A stretch of 64,000 bases of DNA from Imperialibacter sp. EC-SDR9 (GTDB lineage Bacteria; Bacteroidota; Bacteroidia; Cytophagales; Cyclobacteriaceae). Made by a program: the position numbers and the translations under genes. Under the pieces are notes generated by a model. The model was not told the origin of the DNA, did no database searches, and saw only the letters and a program-made list of their open reading frames with translations. Each line of letters begins with the position of its first letter. Positions within the stretch are counted from its first letter, which is position 1. This document shows, piece after piece, positions 9,305 through 18,513 of this stretch. The DNA lies in the NCBI RefSeq assembly GCF_902498805.1, contig NZ_LR701599.1, positions 1,265 through 65,264 of the forward strand, read 5' to 3'.

Positions 9305-10918
9305 TTATCTAACTGCCACCTTTTGAGCCGGAGCAAACTGGGAAATAATAGCTTTCACCTCTTTGGCTTCCTCTGTTCTGCCTAATGCCTCCAGGGCAGC
9401 TACCTTCCCACGCAGGGCTTTGTTACGATTTTTTCGGTTGCTCAACGACTGGTTGAACTGCGTCAATGCCTCTTCAGGTCTGTTTTGGGCCAGTAGCCAA
9501 TCGCCGTATTGCTCAAAGGAAGGGTAGGCGATAAACGGCGGACCAGAATCATAGGAGCACTCACTTTCCAGTTGGGTGGCTTGGGTGAGGTGGTCTTCTG
9601 TTAATACATTGTCACCTTTTAGCTGTGCCAGCAGCGCTTTCATTTGGTGAATCACTACCTGTGTTTTTTTCAGCCCTTCTTTGGTGGGCGCATACCTGGT
9701 GGGGCCTGCGCTGCACATGGCTATGCCTTCGTCATTTACCAATAGACTGGCTTTGCTGAGCTGGCGGTTAAGCCCGTCAATTTCCAGTTGGATCGCTGCA
9801 GCGTCTTTTTCGTCGAAGGCCAGCAAACCATTGAAAAAATGCATGGCCGACTTTTCCGAAAGCCCAAGTTGCGAGTAATCCACTTTTTGTGGCGTGAGCC
9901 CTTCCGCCCAGTACCCAGCCTCGATGCGTTGTTCGTTTTGCATGGTAATCAAATAGCTCTTCGATGCGGTGGAATCCTGGTGGTAGCCGATGATCTCAGC
10001 CAATAGATCGGCAGCTTTTTGATACTCGCCAGTCTGCAGGTAGCCGTAGTGCAGCCAGGCCATGGCATGGTAGCCTCTTTCTTTTCCGCCAAGTCCTTTT
10101 GCCTCCATACGATGCAAGCTTGCCTGATAAGAGGCGATGTTGGAGCTGACCACTTTGTTCCACATACCAAGTGCTACGTAAATGTGCGAAGGCATGTGGA
10201 GCGCATGGGAGGCATCGGGGGCAACATTTGCATATTTATCGGCCGCAGTGAGCGCAATCTGAGCGTAGGCCGGATCGTCGTTGGCGTGAATCATGTAGTG
10301 CAAAGCTCCCGGGTGGGTGGGGTTCTCAGAAATAATTCCGGCTGCCACTTCGGCGGATTTATTGAGGTTGTCCTGGTTGGTGTAGCCTGCCCACATAAGT
10401 CCGAGGGCGTAAAAAGCCGCTACTTCCTGGTTGTCGGGATTGGCTGCATACACGGTAGCCATGTGATCCGCATAGCCTTTGTTGCGCTCGTCGAGCTCAC
10501 CTTCTCCGTAGAGAATTTCTACACCTTCCCAGAAATCGCTTTCCAGTTGATTTTCGGCTTTTTTTAGTCTGGCCTCTTTGGTTTCCCCAACAGCCTGAAT
10601 CACCTTACGTCCTGCTTCTACGTCCTGTAAGCCCCACAGTGCCCGGTAATGCGTCATCGCCAGGCCCCAGTGGGCCATGAGCTCGTCAGGATCGGCTTCT
10701 GTAGCCTTTTGGAACGCTTCCTTGGCATCGTCATATTCGAAGCTATGCAGCAGCAAAAGCCCCTGGTCAAAAGAGTCGCTTGCCTTGTCAGATATAGAGA
10801 AACTATGCTGCAGATCGCCTAGCTGAGTGTCTTCGGATGAAGAGGATTGTTGAGTGCAGGATGCTGCGATAAGAATGAAGAGCGAGAGAGTCAGGGATGT
10901 AACGGTCGGTTTTTTCAT
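9305..10918 (-). CDS. tetratricopeptide-repeat lipoprotein
   Basis: A 537-residue protein with a lipoprotein signal (LFILIAASC, lipid-attached Cys21), so it is membrane anchored and probably periplasmic. Helical pair repeats follow: DQGLLLLHSFEYDDAKEAFQ (about 50-70) is a clear TPR, and PEEALTQFNQSLSNRKNRNKA near the C-terminus is another. The middle has the HALHMPSHIYVALG and AMAWLHYGYLQTGEYQKA segments seen in a family of bacterial TPR proteins of unknown function. It probably holds protein partners, but no partner is encoded next to it. It is transcribed convergently with the isomerase gene. Confidence 0.85.
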   Translation of the reverse strand: MKKPTVTSLTLSLFILIAASCTQQSSSSEDTQLGDLQHSFSISDKASDSFDQGLLLLHSFEYDDAKEAFQKATEADPDELMAHWGLAMTHYRALWGLQDVEAGRKVIQAVGETKEARLKKAENQLESDFWEGVEILYGEGELDERNKGYADHMATVYAANPDNQEVAAFYALGLMWAGYTNQDNLNKSAEVAAGIISENPTHPGALHYMIHANDDPAYAQIALTAADKYANVAPDASHALHMPSHIYVALGMWNKVVSSNIASYQASLHRMEAKGLGGKERGYHAMAWLHYGYLQTGEYQKAADLLAEIIGYHQDSTASKSYLITMQNEQRIEAGYWAEGLTPQKVDYSQLGLSEKSAMHFFNGLLAFDEKDAAAIQLEIDGLNRQLSKASLLVNDEGIAMCSAGPTRYAPTKEGLKKTQVVIHQMKALLAQLKGDNVLTEDHLTQATQLESECSYDSGPPFIAYPSFEQYGDWLLAQNRPEEALTQFNQSLSNRKNRNKALRGKVAALEALGRTEEAKEVKAIISQFAPAQKVAVR

Positions 10919-11031
10919 AAGATGAAGTTAATGAAAAAACGCATGTTAAGTAAGTGGGGCGCCTGGTGCAGCTGCGGAGCGACAGGTGGCAGGCTACTTG
11001 TGCACAGAAAATACTGGCCCCAGGAAATGCG

Positions 11032-11370
11032 TTATTTTATTGTGCAGGCAAAATCATCTGGTTGCCAGTAGACTTTGCCATTTTTGAGTTTATCAGGCTC
11101 AATATCATCCCTAAGGGTTCCAATTGCCTTGCCTAAGCAGTTGCGGACTTCGGGTGCGACAGTGGAGCAATTGGGACAGCAGTTGTCAACATAAAAAACC
11201 GTCATTCCCTTGTATTCAGCCTGATACACGTAAAAAAACTGAACAAGCCCGTATTCCTTTATAGTTTCTATTTCTGCATCTAACCAGGCCAAATCGTCGC
11301 AGGGAATATCATCCTTACACGAAAAGGTTAAAGCAATAATAAGCATCAGGGGGAGAATATGTGATTTCAT
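11032..11370 (-). CDS. small cysteine-rich lipoprotein
   Basis: A 112-residue protein with a lipoprotein signal (LIIALTFSC, Cys18). The mature part has further cysteines in DDIPCDD, YVDNCCPNCS, VRNCLG and DDFAC. The CC-P-x-C group could bind metal or form disulfides. The YVYQAEYKGMTVFYVDNCC segment resembles small Bacteroidota lipoproteins of the DUF6970 type, but I hold this loosely. It follows the TPR lipoprotein on the same strand but is separated by more than 110 bp. Function unknown. Confidence 0.7.
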   Translation of the reverse strand: MKSHILPLMLIIALTFSCKDDIPCDDLAWLDAEIETIKEYGLVQFFYVYQAEYKGMTVFYVDNCCPNCSTVAPEVRNCLGKAIGTLRDDIEPDKLKNGKVYWQPDDFACTIK

Positions 11371-11558
11371 TGTTAATTTAGACGCTACATTAGCGCAAAT
11401 AGTTGGGAGGGGCTCTACGACCCTCTCTAAGAGTGTCCGAAAGGTAGGAAGGGACGCTGTTCTTATTCAGCGTCTTTTTCGGGAAAGATATAGTCAAAAA
11501 CGATTTACGCTCCCTTTGTAAACATTTTTTATCTTACCTCTCCCAATCACCCTATATC

Positions 11559-12749
11559 ATGAAACACACGACCCTATACCTCCTGGCCTGCTTTTTATGG
11601 GCTCACCTGTCTCCAGCCCAAAAGCCCTCCGACTTCATCATCAGCCAGCAACTCATCTTTCCCCCGCAGTCGGAGCATACCCACGCCAGCAGCCTGGTCA
11701 TTTTGCCTAATGGCGACAAGCTGGCGGTGTGGTTTCAGGGGAGCGGTGAACGCACGGCCGACGATGTTCGACTGATGGGGTCCAGGCTAAAGAAGGGCGC
11801 AAAAACCTGGATTGCACCTTTCCTCATGGCTGACACCCCCGGCTTGCCCGATTGCAATCCGGTGCTGTTTATGAACGGAAGCGGTAAGCTTTTTCTCGTA
11901 TGGATAGCCGTGCAGGCCCATCGCTGGGAGAACTCCATTTTGCGGATGCGTACCTCTACCCACTACAATACCGATGGCGCCCCGGATTGGGACTGGCAGG
12001 ATAATATCCTGCTCGCTCCGGGAGAAGCCTTTGCTACTGAGGTGGCCGCTAAGTTCAAAGACTTGCCGGGCAACCCGGCTGGCTGGGCGGAGTATGCGCC
12101 GTCGTATGACAAAATGATCATAGAAGCGAGCAAGGATGCGAGCAAAACGAGCGTGGGCTGGATGACCCGCATCAAGCCGCTGCAACTCGACAACGGAAAA
12201 ATACTGCTACCGCTCTACTCGGACGGGTTCAATATGTCGCTGGTAGCTATTTCGGACGATGACGGTGCCTCCTGGCGGGCCAGCCTTCCGATTGTTGGTC
12301 GTGGGCCGATACAGCCTGCCCTGGCGCAGAAAGAAAACGGAGACATCGTTGCCCTGATGAGGGACAGTGGCGATGCGCCCTCAAGGGTGCACAAAAGTGT
12401 GTCAACAGATGGTGGGGAGTCGTGGAGTGCAACGGTGAAAACCGACATCCCCAACACTGCCAGCGTGGAGCTGCTCAAGCTGAAGGATGGCAAGTGGGCC
12501 TTTTTGGGCAATGACATTGACGATGGCCGTTACCGGGTGAGCCTTTACCTGTCGGACGACGAAGGCGAGACCTGGAAATGGAAGGTGCGCCTCGAAGACC
12601 ATGAAAAAGGGGATGGTGGCAGTTACTCTTACCCCTGCCTGCTGCAAGACGACAAAGGGCTGCTACACATCACCTACTCCTCCCGCACCAGCGAGACGGA
12701 GAAATCGATCAAATATGTGGTGGTGGATCCTGCGAAGGTGGTGAGGTAA
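11559..12749 (+). CDS. secreted sialidase/BNR-repeat family protein
   Basis: A 396-residue protein with a signal peptide ending about AHLSPAQ. It has the fold signature of the exo-alpha-sialidase BNR_2 group: SLVILPNGDKLAVWFQGSGE at the first blade, SRLKKGAKTW, and Asp-box-like segments SDDDGASW, STDGGESW and SDDEGETW, with the typical ending LLQDDKGLLHITYSSR. The length (about 380-420) fits the family. Known members either hydrolyse sialic acid or act on other acidic sugars such as rhamnogalacturonan, so sialidase activity is not certain. It has no operon partner; its downstream neighbour is convergent. Likely periplasmic. Confidence 0.88.
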   Translation: MKHTTLYLLACFLWAHLSPAQKPSDFIISQQLIFPPQSEHTHASSLVILPNGDKLAVWFQGSGERTADDVRLMGSRLKKGAKTWIAPFLMADTPGLPDCNPVLFMNGSGKLFLVWIAVQAHRWENSILRMRTSTHYNTDGAPDWDWQDNILLAPGEAFATEVAAKFKDLPGNPAGWAEYAPSYDKMIIEASKDASKTSVGWMTRIKPLQLDNGKILLPLYSDGFNMSLVAISDDDGASWRASLPIVGRGPIQPALAQKENGDIVALMRDSGDAPSRVHKSVSTDGGESWSATVKTDIPNTASVELLKLKDGKWAFLGNDIDDGRYRVSLYLSDDEGETWKWKVRLEDHEKGDGGSYSYPCLLQDDKGLLHITYSSRTSETEKSIKYVVVDPAKVVR

Positions 12750-12750
12750 A

Positions 12751-12773
12751 CTGGCATGTGTGACACATGCCAG
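12751..12773. terminator. 23-nt perfect palindrome after the sialidase-like gene
   Basis: Two bases past the TAA stop there is a perfect palindrome with 11-nt arms, CTGGCATGTGT and ACACATGCCAG. A degenerate relative (GGCATGTGAGACACACACCAG) follows at about 12786. A second hairpin, CTCTCGCGGGAGAG, lies near 12893 just beyond the end of the convergent serine dehydratase gene. There is no long T run on either side, so it may work as a bidirectional transcript end or an RNA-protecting stem. Confidence 0.5.
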
Positions 12774-12922
12774 AACGGGGTGAGCAGGCATGTGAGACAC
12801 ACACCAGAACGTGAGACAAACAATAGAACTGCGGTAAAGCAAGCTGCAAGGCTTGTCTGGAGTGAACACGCAAGCCTACAGCCCGACTTGCTACTCTCGC
12901 GGGAGAGCGGGAGATGATGAAA

Positions 12923-14512
12923 TCAACAAACCTTAAAGAAAGTTTTGCTTTGAGCCTCTTCTTTCTCAGCCAGCATGGCTTCAATTTTCTTCGCAGTTTT
13001 GGTAATGGCCAGACCACCAAGGCCCGTGCACCGCAAGGTGTTGGGAATGGCATCGCCCACCTTCTTCATGGTTTCAATTACTTCATCCAATGGAATGACC
13101 TGATCATAATCGGCCAGTGCCATGTTGGCACAGGAGATAGCGGTAGAGGCAGCCATCACGTTTCGGTTCAGGCAGGGAGCTTCCACCCTGTCGGCCACCA
13201 TATCGCAAATCATTCCCAGCGACGACTGCAACGTGATGGAGGCAGCCGTAAGCGATTGAGCAAGGGTGCCTTTTTTCAACACCACCAGTCCTGCGGCAGC
13301 CATGCCGGAACCAGAGCCGCATTCCGCCATACAACCACCTACCTCGGCGGCAAACGTGGCATGGGCCGAGATGAACACGCCAATGATGCCAGCGGCCAGC
13401 ATTGCTTTTACCATTTCATCCTGAGACAAATTCAAGGTAGTCGCAGTGCCAATGATGGCTCCTGGCAGCGCACCGCACGAACCAGCAGTGGGCGCTGCTA
13501 CGATGACACCCATTGAGCTTTTTACTTCCATCATGGCTGAGGTATAAAGCGTAACGGTATTGAGCACATCGCCTTCCACCAGGGTCTTCTTTTCCATCTG
13601 CTTTTTGAAGTTGACCGACTGCGGTCCCAGGATACGGTCTTCATAAGAGGTGCCCTTTACGCCGATTTCAATGGCATTTTGCATGATGGCAACAATGGCC
13701 CGCATTTTTTCAAACACTTCGTCATGCGAAATAGCCCCTCTGGCGCTTTCGTAGTGAACTGCCAGCTCCCATAGCGATAGGTTTTTGTCTTTGTTGTACT
13801 CCAGCATTGCTTCAGCTGTGATAAAGGGAACCTGTAGGTTCTTTCTGGCCAGCACTGGCAGTACCGGCGACAGCTGTTTTATAACGAGCGTGCTTTCAAG
13901 TTGCTGCAATTCGCCGATGATGTCCGATGAAATGAACTGATTTGACTTCACCTCTACAAAAGGCTGGTCACCGTGGTGAATATTGATCTCATCACAGTCG
14001 ATTGAACCCTTCAGGAAATCAGCCACCTTATCAGGCGACTTTGTATAGACCAGGGTTTCAAAGAAATCGCCGGCCATCAACAACGGCGCACTATCAATTT
14101 CAATTACCTGAATCATGCCTCCACCGGTCGATAGTGCGGTGAGCGTATGCGTTTCTTTCGGATTTTTTAAAGTGAGCTTATAGGTGTTGGGGTGGGTGGC
14201 GCCAATTGGGTGAATGTCGATGGTGATTTTAATACCTGCTTCATCTATCGCCCGCAAGTAGTTGGGCAGTCGTTCGTCGTAGGCTTCCCATCCCAGGAAA
14301 CCACCAAACAAACCCATGTCGGAGCCTTGTCCCTTGTGGGTGGTGGCCAGCGAACCGTTTGGGTCAAACTCAATATTTACCTCCGTGATGTTTTCATCCA
14401 TCAAATCTCTGCACAGCCTGCCGATGCGAAGTGATGCAGCGCAGTGAGAGCTGGAAGGGCCCCGCATGACCGGGCCGATTACGTCATTGAATATGCTGGG
14501 ATAACTTTCCAT
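12923..14512 (-). CDS. L-serine ammonia-lyase (iron-sulfur L-serine dehydratase)
   Basis: A 529-residue single-chain enzyme that deaminates L-serine to pyruvate in the cytoplasm. The N-terminal half is the beta domain (MRGPSSSHCAASLRIGRLCR). The C-terminal half is the alpha domain with the conserved cysteines of the oxygen-sensitive 4Fe-4S cluster in AGSCGALPGAI, VGGCMAECGSGSG and VEAPCLNRN. The length matches fused-domain serine dehydratases. It is divergent from a TauE/SafE permease and an ornithine-cyclodeaminase-like enzyme, which suggests an amino acid degradation locus. The same substrate, L-serine, is also used by the serine palmitoyltransferase encoded about 25 kb away, but there is no sign of a direct link. 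Confidence 0.93.
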   Translation of the reverse strand: MESYPSIFNDVIGPVMRGPSSSHCAASLRIGRLCRDLMDENITEVNIEFDPNGSLATTHKGQGSDMGLFGGFLGWEAYDERLPNYLRAIDEAGIKITIDIHPIGATHPNTYKLTLKNPKETHTLTALSTGGGMIQVIEIDSAPLLMAGDFFETLVYTKSPDKVADFLKGSIDCDEINIHHGDQPFVEVKSNQFISSDIIGELQQLESTLVIKQLSPVLPVLARKNLQVPFITAEAMLEYNKDKNLSLWELAVHYESARGAISHDEVFEKMRAIVAIMQNAIEIGVKGTSYEDRILGPQSVNFKKQMEKKTLVEGDVLNTVTLYTSAMMEVKSSMGVIVAAPTAGSCGALPGAIIGTATTLNLSQDEMVKAMLAAGIIGVFISAHATFAAEVGGCMAECGSGSGMAAAGLVVLKKGTLAQSLTAASITLQSSLGMICDMVADRVEAPCLNRNVMAASTAISCANMALADYDQVIPLDEVIETMKKVGDAIPNTLRCTGLGGLAITKTAKKIEAMLAEKEEAQSKTFFKVC

Positions 14513-14591
14513 GGACTGTAAATTTTAAGAGATGGCTCATCAATTTAAGAAATTTGTTTCATTATTTGCAGCTCCCATCAACAGGTTATCT

Positions 14592-15455
14592 ATGATTACA
14601 ATTATCTGGACTGTTTTAGTGCTGCTGGCTATTTGGATCGCAGTTGTTCTCTTTCTCGACTATCTAAAACACCGCACACAACTGGAGGGTAACAGTTGGA
14701 CAAAAACAGGATTGATAGGGTTGGTTGGTAATTTCTTTGACACACTGGGCATCGGCTCCTTTGCCATTGAAACTGCACTGCTGAAATTCACGAAGCAAAC
14801 AGAGGACCGATTGTTGCCAGGAACCCTTAATGTGGGAAACGCCATTCCGACCATGGCGCAGGCAATTATCTTCATACGAATTGTGGAGGTAGAACCATGG
14901 ACGCTGGTACTGATGGTGGTGGCTTCGGGTGCAGGTGCCTTGCTGGGGGCTGGAATAGTGGCGAAGTTACCTGAGAACGTTATCAGACTGACCATGGGCA
15001 TTGCCCTTCTCATCACTGCGTGTTTTATGGTGGCTACTAAAATGAACTGGATAGAAGGAGGAGGAGAGGCGATTGGTCTTGCCGGGGGCAAGCTGATATT
15101 AGCGGTGGCTGCCAATTTTGTGCTGGGGGCGATTATGACAGCGGGTATCGGACTTTACGCACCGTGCATGGCCCTGGTATTTGCATTAGGCATGTCGCCC
15201 GCAGTGGCATTTCCCATCATGATGGGCTCATGTGCCTTCCTGATGCCCATGGCCTCATATCGTTTTATTAAAGCAGGTGCCTATAACAGAAAAGCTGCTT
15301 TTGCGATTGCCATGGCAGGCCTTATAGGTGTATTCATAGCGGCTTTTGTAGTGAAATCATTGGAGTTGGATACCCTGCGCTGGGTGGTGCTCGGCGTGAT
15401 TCTTTATACTGCTGCGGTCATGCTTCGGGCAGGCCTTCGAAACCAGGAAAACTAA
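14592..15455 (+). CDS. sulfite exporter TauE/SafE family (TSUP) permease
   Basis: A polytopic inner membrane protein of about 287 residues from the ATG at 14592 (MITIIWTVLV). An in-frame ATG at 14532 would give 307 residues but lies only 19 bp from the divergent serine dehydratase start, so I prefer the later one. About eight hydrophobic segments are visible. The two TSUP half-repeats show as GLVGNFFDTLGIGSFAIET and LGAIMTAGIGLYAPCMALVF. The family moves sulfite, sulfoacetate, or other small organosulfur or carboxylate anions. The next gene starts 11 bp on and encodes an ornithine-cyclodeaminase-family enzyme, so the two are one operon. The substrate is not readable from sequence. Confidence 0.9.
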   Translation: MITIIWTVLVLLAIWIAVVLFLDYLKHRTQLEGNSWTKTGLIGLVGNFFDTLGIGSFAIETALLKFTKQTEDRLLPGTLNVGNAIPTMAQAIIFIRIVEVEPWTLVLMVVASGAGALLGAGIVAKLPENVIRLTMGIALLITACFMVATKMNWIEGGGEAIGLAGGKLILAVAANFVLGAIMTAGIGLYAPCMALVFALGMSPAVAFPIMMGSCAFLMPMASYRFIKAGAYNRKAAFAIAMAGLIGVFIAAFVVKSLELDTLRWVVLGVILYTAAVMLRAGLRNQEN

Positions 15456-15466
15456 ACAGTTGTCGC

Positions 15467-16429
15467 ATGCTTGTATTGCAAAATGAGTTAATGGGCGATT
15501 TACTTTCCTTCTCGGAAGTAATAGAGGAAGTTGAGAACGCCATGATCGACTATGAAAGGCAGGAGGTGATTGTTCCTTTGCGCATGCATATCGAAAAAGG
15601 AAAGAATACAATGATCTGCATGCCGGCCTGGGGCGATCGTTATTTTGCCAACAAGCTGGTGAACGTATTCCCGGCGAATCGGGATAAAAATCTGCCCGTC
15701 AACATCGGTGCACTTGTGTTGAACGATGCTGAAACCGGGGAGGCGCTGGCGCTGATGAATGCCTCGAAGATAACCGCTCTCCGCACGGGCGCCCTGGGTG
15801 CCATTGGCATCAAGTACCTAACGCCTTCAGACACCTCAAGTTTTGGATTGATAGGATGCGGCGTGATGGGCCTTCATCTGGCGGCGATGACTTGCACGGT
15901 TAGGAAGATATCAACCGTCCATTACCTGCATCGGTCGGAGAGCGGTGCCGCCCGTTTGACCGCCTTTATGCAATCCTATTTTCCCGAAGTGGCAATTGAG
16001 GGGAGTTATTCCGCAGAAGAGTTGCTTGGCAAAACAAATGCCGTGATTGCGGCAACGCCCTCCCAGGTACCAGTATTGCCTGACGACAGCCGTCTCTTGA
16101 AAGGAAAGTGTTTTATCAGCATAGGCTCTTTTAAACCCTCCATGCAGGAGTTGCCCGATGAAGTGTTTAAGCTCGCTGGAAGGCTGTTTATGGACTCTGA
16201 AGATGCCCGGGTGGAACCGGGGGATTGTATTAATCCGGTAACGAAGGGTATCTTGAAGGAAACTGATCTGCTTACGATTGGAAAATTAATCACCAAAGAA
16301 GCAAGCGTTGATGTTCAGCAGACGACTGCTTACAAATCGGCGGGCATGGCGGTGTACGATTTGTTCGTAGCGCAGGCCATGTATGAAAGGGCAGTGCAGT
16401 CCAATAAGGGCGCCCAGGTAGCGTTTTAG
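15467..16429 (+). CDS. ornithine cyclodeaminase / mu-crystallin family protein
   Basis: A 320-residue NAD(P)-binding enzyme. The N-terminal half gives the substrate platform, with the family lysine in FANKLVNVFPAN and the arginine in ITALRTGALGA. The Rossmann part starts FGLIGCGVMGLHLAA. Family members include ornithine cyclodeaminase, alanine dehydrogenase, ketimine reductase and opine-type synthases; sequence alone does not choose between them. It lies 11 bp after a TauE/SafE permease and beside a divergent L-serine dehydratase, which supports amino acid metabolism. Cytoplasmic. Confidence 0.9.
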   Translation: MLVLQNELMGDLLSFSEVIEEVENAMIDYERQEVIVPLRMHIEKGKNTMICMPAWGDRYFANKLVNVFPANRDKNLPVNIGALVLNDAETGEALALMNASKITALRTGALGAIGIKYLTPSDTSSFGLIGCGVMGLHLAAMTCTVRKISTVHYLHRSESGAARLTAFMQSYFPEVAIEGSYSAEELLGKTNAVIAATPSQVPVLPDDSRLLKGKCFISIGSFKPSMQELPDEVFKLAGRLFMDSEDARVEPGDCINPVTKGILKETDLLTIGKLITKEASVDVQQTTAYKSAGMAVYDLFVAQAMYERAVQSNKGAQVAF

Positions 16430-16524
16430 TCTTTCGAGCTGGGGCAATATTCGACGCTCGCAGCCAACCTTATGGCAGCAATGGATGAAGTTGCTTGCGT
16501 GTGAGACAAACGCCAAAACTACCA

Positions 16525-16926
16525 TTAAGCATCTTCACGAGGCCATCCGAGGTAGCAGGCCAATAAGCCCAGGGGAAGGAAAAGCACGATCAGGTACCTT
16601 CCATAGTTAGCCAGCACGTAATTGCTTGGATCCAGGGGGTCGTAGTAGATACGCACATGCTGGTCGTCGGCGCCTCTGGTGAGTGTTTCTCTTTCCTCGT
16701 CTTCGCTGATGTGATGGACCACACCTTCACCGTCGGTAAAGTCCATCAGCGTTAATAGTTCCGCCTCCGGCCCGTCGGTATTTAGCACCGTCCCCGTAAT
16801 GATGGCCTCGGTGGGCGTCCAGCAGAGTTGTGCGTAGAGGTAGTTCAAAGGAACAAGAACGCTGGTTGCTACCAAAGCCACTCCCGGGATGAGAAACCAG
16901 AGTTGAAAGAGCTTAAAGTTTTTCAT
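16525..16926 (-). CDS. DUF3592-type membrane protein
   Basis: A 133-residue protein with one membrane segment near each end (about residues 12-32 and 110-126) and an exported middle domain. The middle has the DUF3592 pattern: a beta strand after the first helix (PTEAIITGTVLNTD) and the ending HVRIYYDPLDPSNYVLANYG. The family has no assigned function. It is transcribed alone and convergent with the ornithine-cyclodeaminase-like gene. Confidence 0.75.
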   Translation of the reverse strand: MKNFKLFQLWFLIPGVALVATSVLVPLNYLYAQLCWTPTEAIITGTVLNTDGPEAELLTLMDFTDGEGVVHHISEDEERETLTRGADDQHVRIYYDPLDPSNYVLANYGRYLIVLFLPLGLLACYLGWPREDA

Positions 16927-17117
16927 CGCTACAATTACTGAGGATTTTTAGCCATCAAGGGCCACTTCAGCTATCCAATATAATCCAACAAACTGTTTGG
17001 CATACTATGTCCTCTACTGCGAGGACAGAACTTTTTCTCACCACCCTCCTTCTTTCTTGACTCAAGTCAATGAACCGCACCTGCCGTTGCCAGACCTTTG
17101 AATCAAAAAAAGGAACT

Positions 17118-17735
17118 ATGAAGAACAGAATTATTTTTTCAGTGCTATTGTGGGCTGCTTTGTCGGTCAATGCTGATGCTCAGTCGGGAGACAAAGACAG
17201 CACTTTCCGGCGACACTTTATCGGAAGTACGCTGTTTATACTGGCTACCCCAATTCTTACGCCCTCACCTGAGTACTTTCAGCTGAACTATGGCTATCGG
17301 ATCACTCCAAAAGACGTGCTGTCGGTGGAGGCCATTACCTGGTTGTATGGTGGCCCTCTTGGCAGGCCCTATGGCCCCGACTACGAAAAAGAGGCGTCGG
17401 GTTTTCCTGGAAGCGTAAGGGCTTTTGGTGTAGGATTGGCCTACAAGCGGTTTCTTTGGAAACGCCTGTACGGGCAGGTGCATTCTACTGCATTCCGTCA
17501 AAACTATTTGGACGAAAACGATCAGAAAATCCAAAGCGGGTTTCAGCTTTTCAACACGCTAAGGTTTGGCTATCAGCTAAGGCTGTTTAAAAACCGTGTG
17601 TTTATTGAGCCGTCGGTGGCGGCTACCTGGTGGCCTGTGAATACTAATTTACCTGCCTCCTTTCAGGTTCAAGAAGACAAGTGGCGCAACTTCTTCCTTT
17701 TTGAACCGGGAATGCACTTTGGCATCAACTTCTAG
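17118..17735 (+). CDS. predicted outer membrane or secreted protein
   Basis: From the ATG at 17118, preceded by AGGAAC, this gives 205 residues with a clear signal peptide (MKNRIIFSVLLWAALSVNADAQ). The longer frame from 17070 would bury that signal, so I reject it. The mature part alternates hydrophobic and aromatic residues (FQLNYGYRITPKDVLSVEAI, VGLAYKRFLWKRLYGQVHS) and ends GMHFGINF, with the terminal Phe typical of outer membrane beta-barrels. It lies 10 bp from the end of a convergent Crp/Fnr gene. No specific function is recognisable. Confidence 0.8.
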   Translation: MKNRIIFSVLLWAALSVNADAQSGDKDSTFRRHFIGSTLFILATPILTPSPEYFQLNYGYRITPKDVLSVEAITWLYGGPLGRPYGPDYEKEASGFPGSVRAFGVGLAYKRFLWKRLYGQVHSTAFRQNYLDENDQKIQSGFQLFNTLRFGYQLRLFKNRVFIEPSVAATWWPVNTNLPASFQVQEDKWRNFFLFEPGMHFGINF

Positions 17736-17745
17736 CTGACGGACG

Positions 17746-18327
17746 CTATTTAATCGTGATACGTTTTCTGATTCTTGAAAGTGTTTCAGGTTTGACACCA
17801 AGGTAGCTGGCTATTTGATACTGGGGAACCCGGCTCAACAAGTCGGGTCTCTCTTCCAACAAATACATGTATCTCTCCTCAGGACTTTTTTGGGCGAAGG
17901 CTTCTACCTTGTCGGCTTTTTCGCCCATCATCCTTTCAAACTCCATACGGCACATAGTTTCAAAACGAGGAAATTTTTTGTAGAAAGCGGCCTCTTTTTC
18001 TGCGTTGTTCACTGTTACGGTAGTCTTTTCCACGCAAACGAAGAAATGCCTGGAGGGGGCTTGACTCGCAATACTGTTGAAGTCTGCCGCTGTATGCCCC
18101 TCAGTGTAAAAGTCTGTGGTAATTTCCTCCCCATCCACAATCGAAAATCTTCGGATGCACCCCTGCACAACGGAATAGCCTTCTTTTGCTATTTGTCCGG
18201 CTTTTAGCAGATAAGTGCCTTTGTCGAATGTTTTTACAGGGTACGCTTCTTCTATCGCCCGACTTTCTTCCTCTGAAAGGTTCTTTAACTTAGACACTTG
18301 AACCGTCGAAACTTTGCTATTAGTCAT
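17746..18327 (-). CDS. Crp/Fnr family transcriptional regulator
   Basis: A 193-residue regulator. Residues about 25-115 form a cyclic-nucleotide-binding-type beta roll (FDKGTYLLKAGQIAKEGYSV, EEITTDFYTEGH). The C-terminal helix-turn-helix is short: VPQYQIASYLGVKPETLSRI. There are no Fnr-type cysteine clusters and the phosphate-binding cassette of true CRP is not obvious, so the ligand is unknown. This is the common short Crp-like type in Bacteroidota. It is likely monocistronic; the neighbour at 18514-19194 lies in the same direction 186 bp upstream. Confidence 0.9.
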   Translation of the reverse strand: MTNSKVSTVQVSKLKNLSEEESRAIEEAYPVKTFDKGTYLLKAGQIAKEGYSVVQGCIRRFSIVDGEEITTDFYTEGHTAADFNSIASQAPSRHFFVCVEKTTVTVNNAEKEAAFYKKFPRFETMCRMEFERMMGEKADKVEAFAQKSPEERYMYLLEERPDLLSRVPQYQIASYLGVKPETLSRIRKRITIK

Positions 18328-18513
18328 CTGATAAAATTAAACGTTAAACCGGAGATGCCAAGCTGTTCAATATCAAACTGCTTGCCGGACACTGCTTCGT
18401 TACTAGTGGCAAAGTTGCTGGATTTTTTTTGAAATGTTTTGTGCAGGAATTAGCACAAAAAATGGGCCAGAACACGGCTGCTAACCGGTCTGGCCCTGGA
18501 AGAATTTTAAATA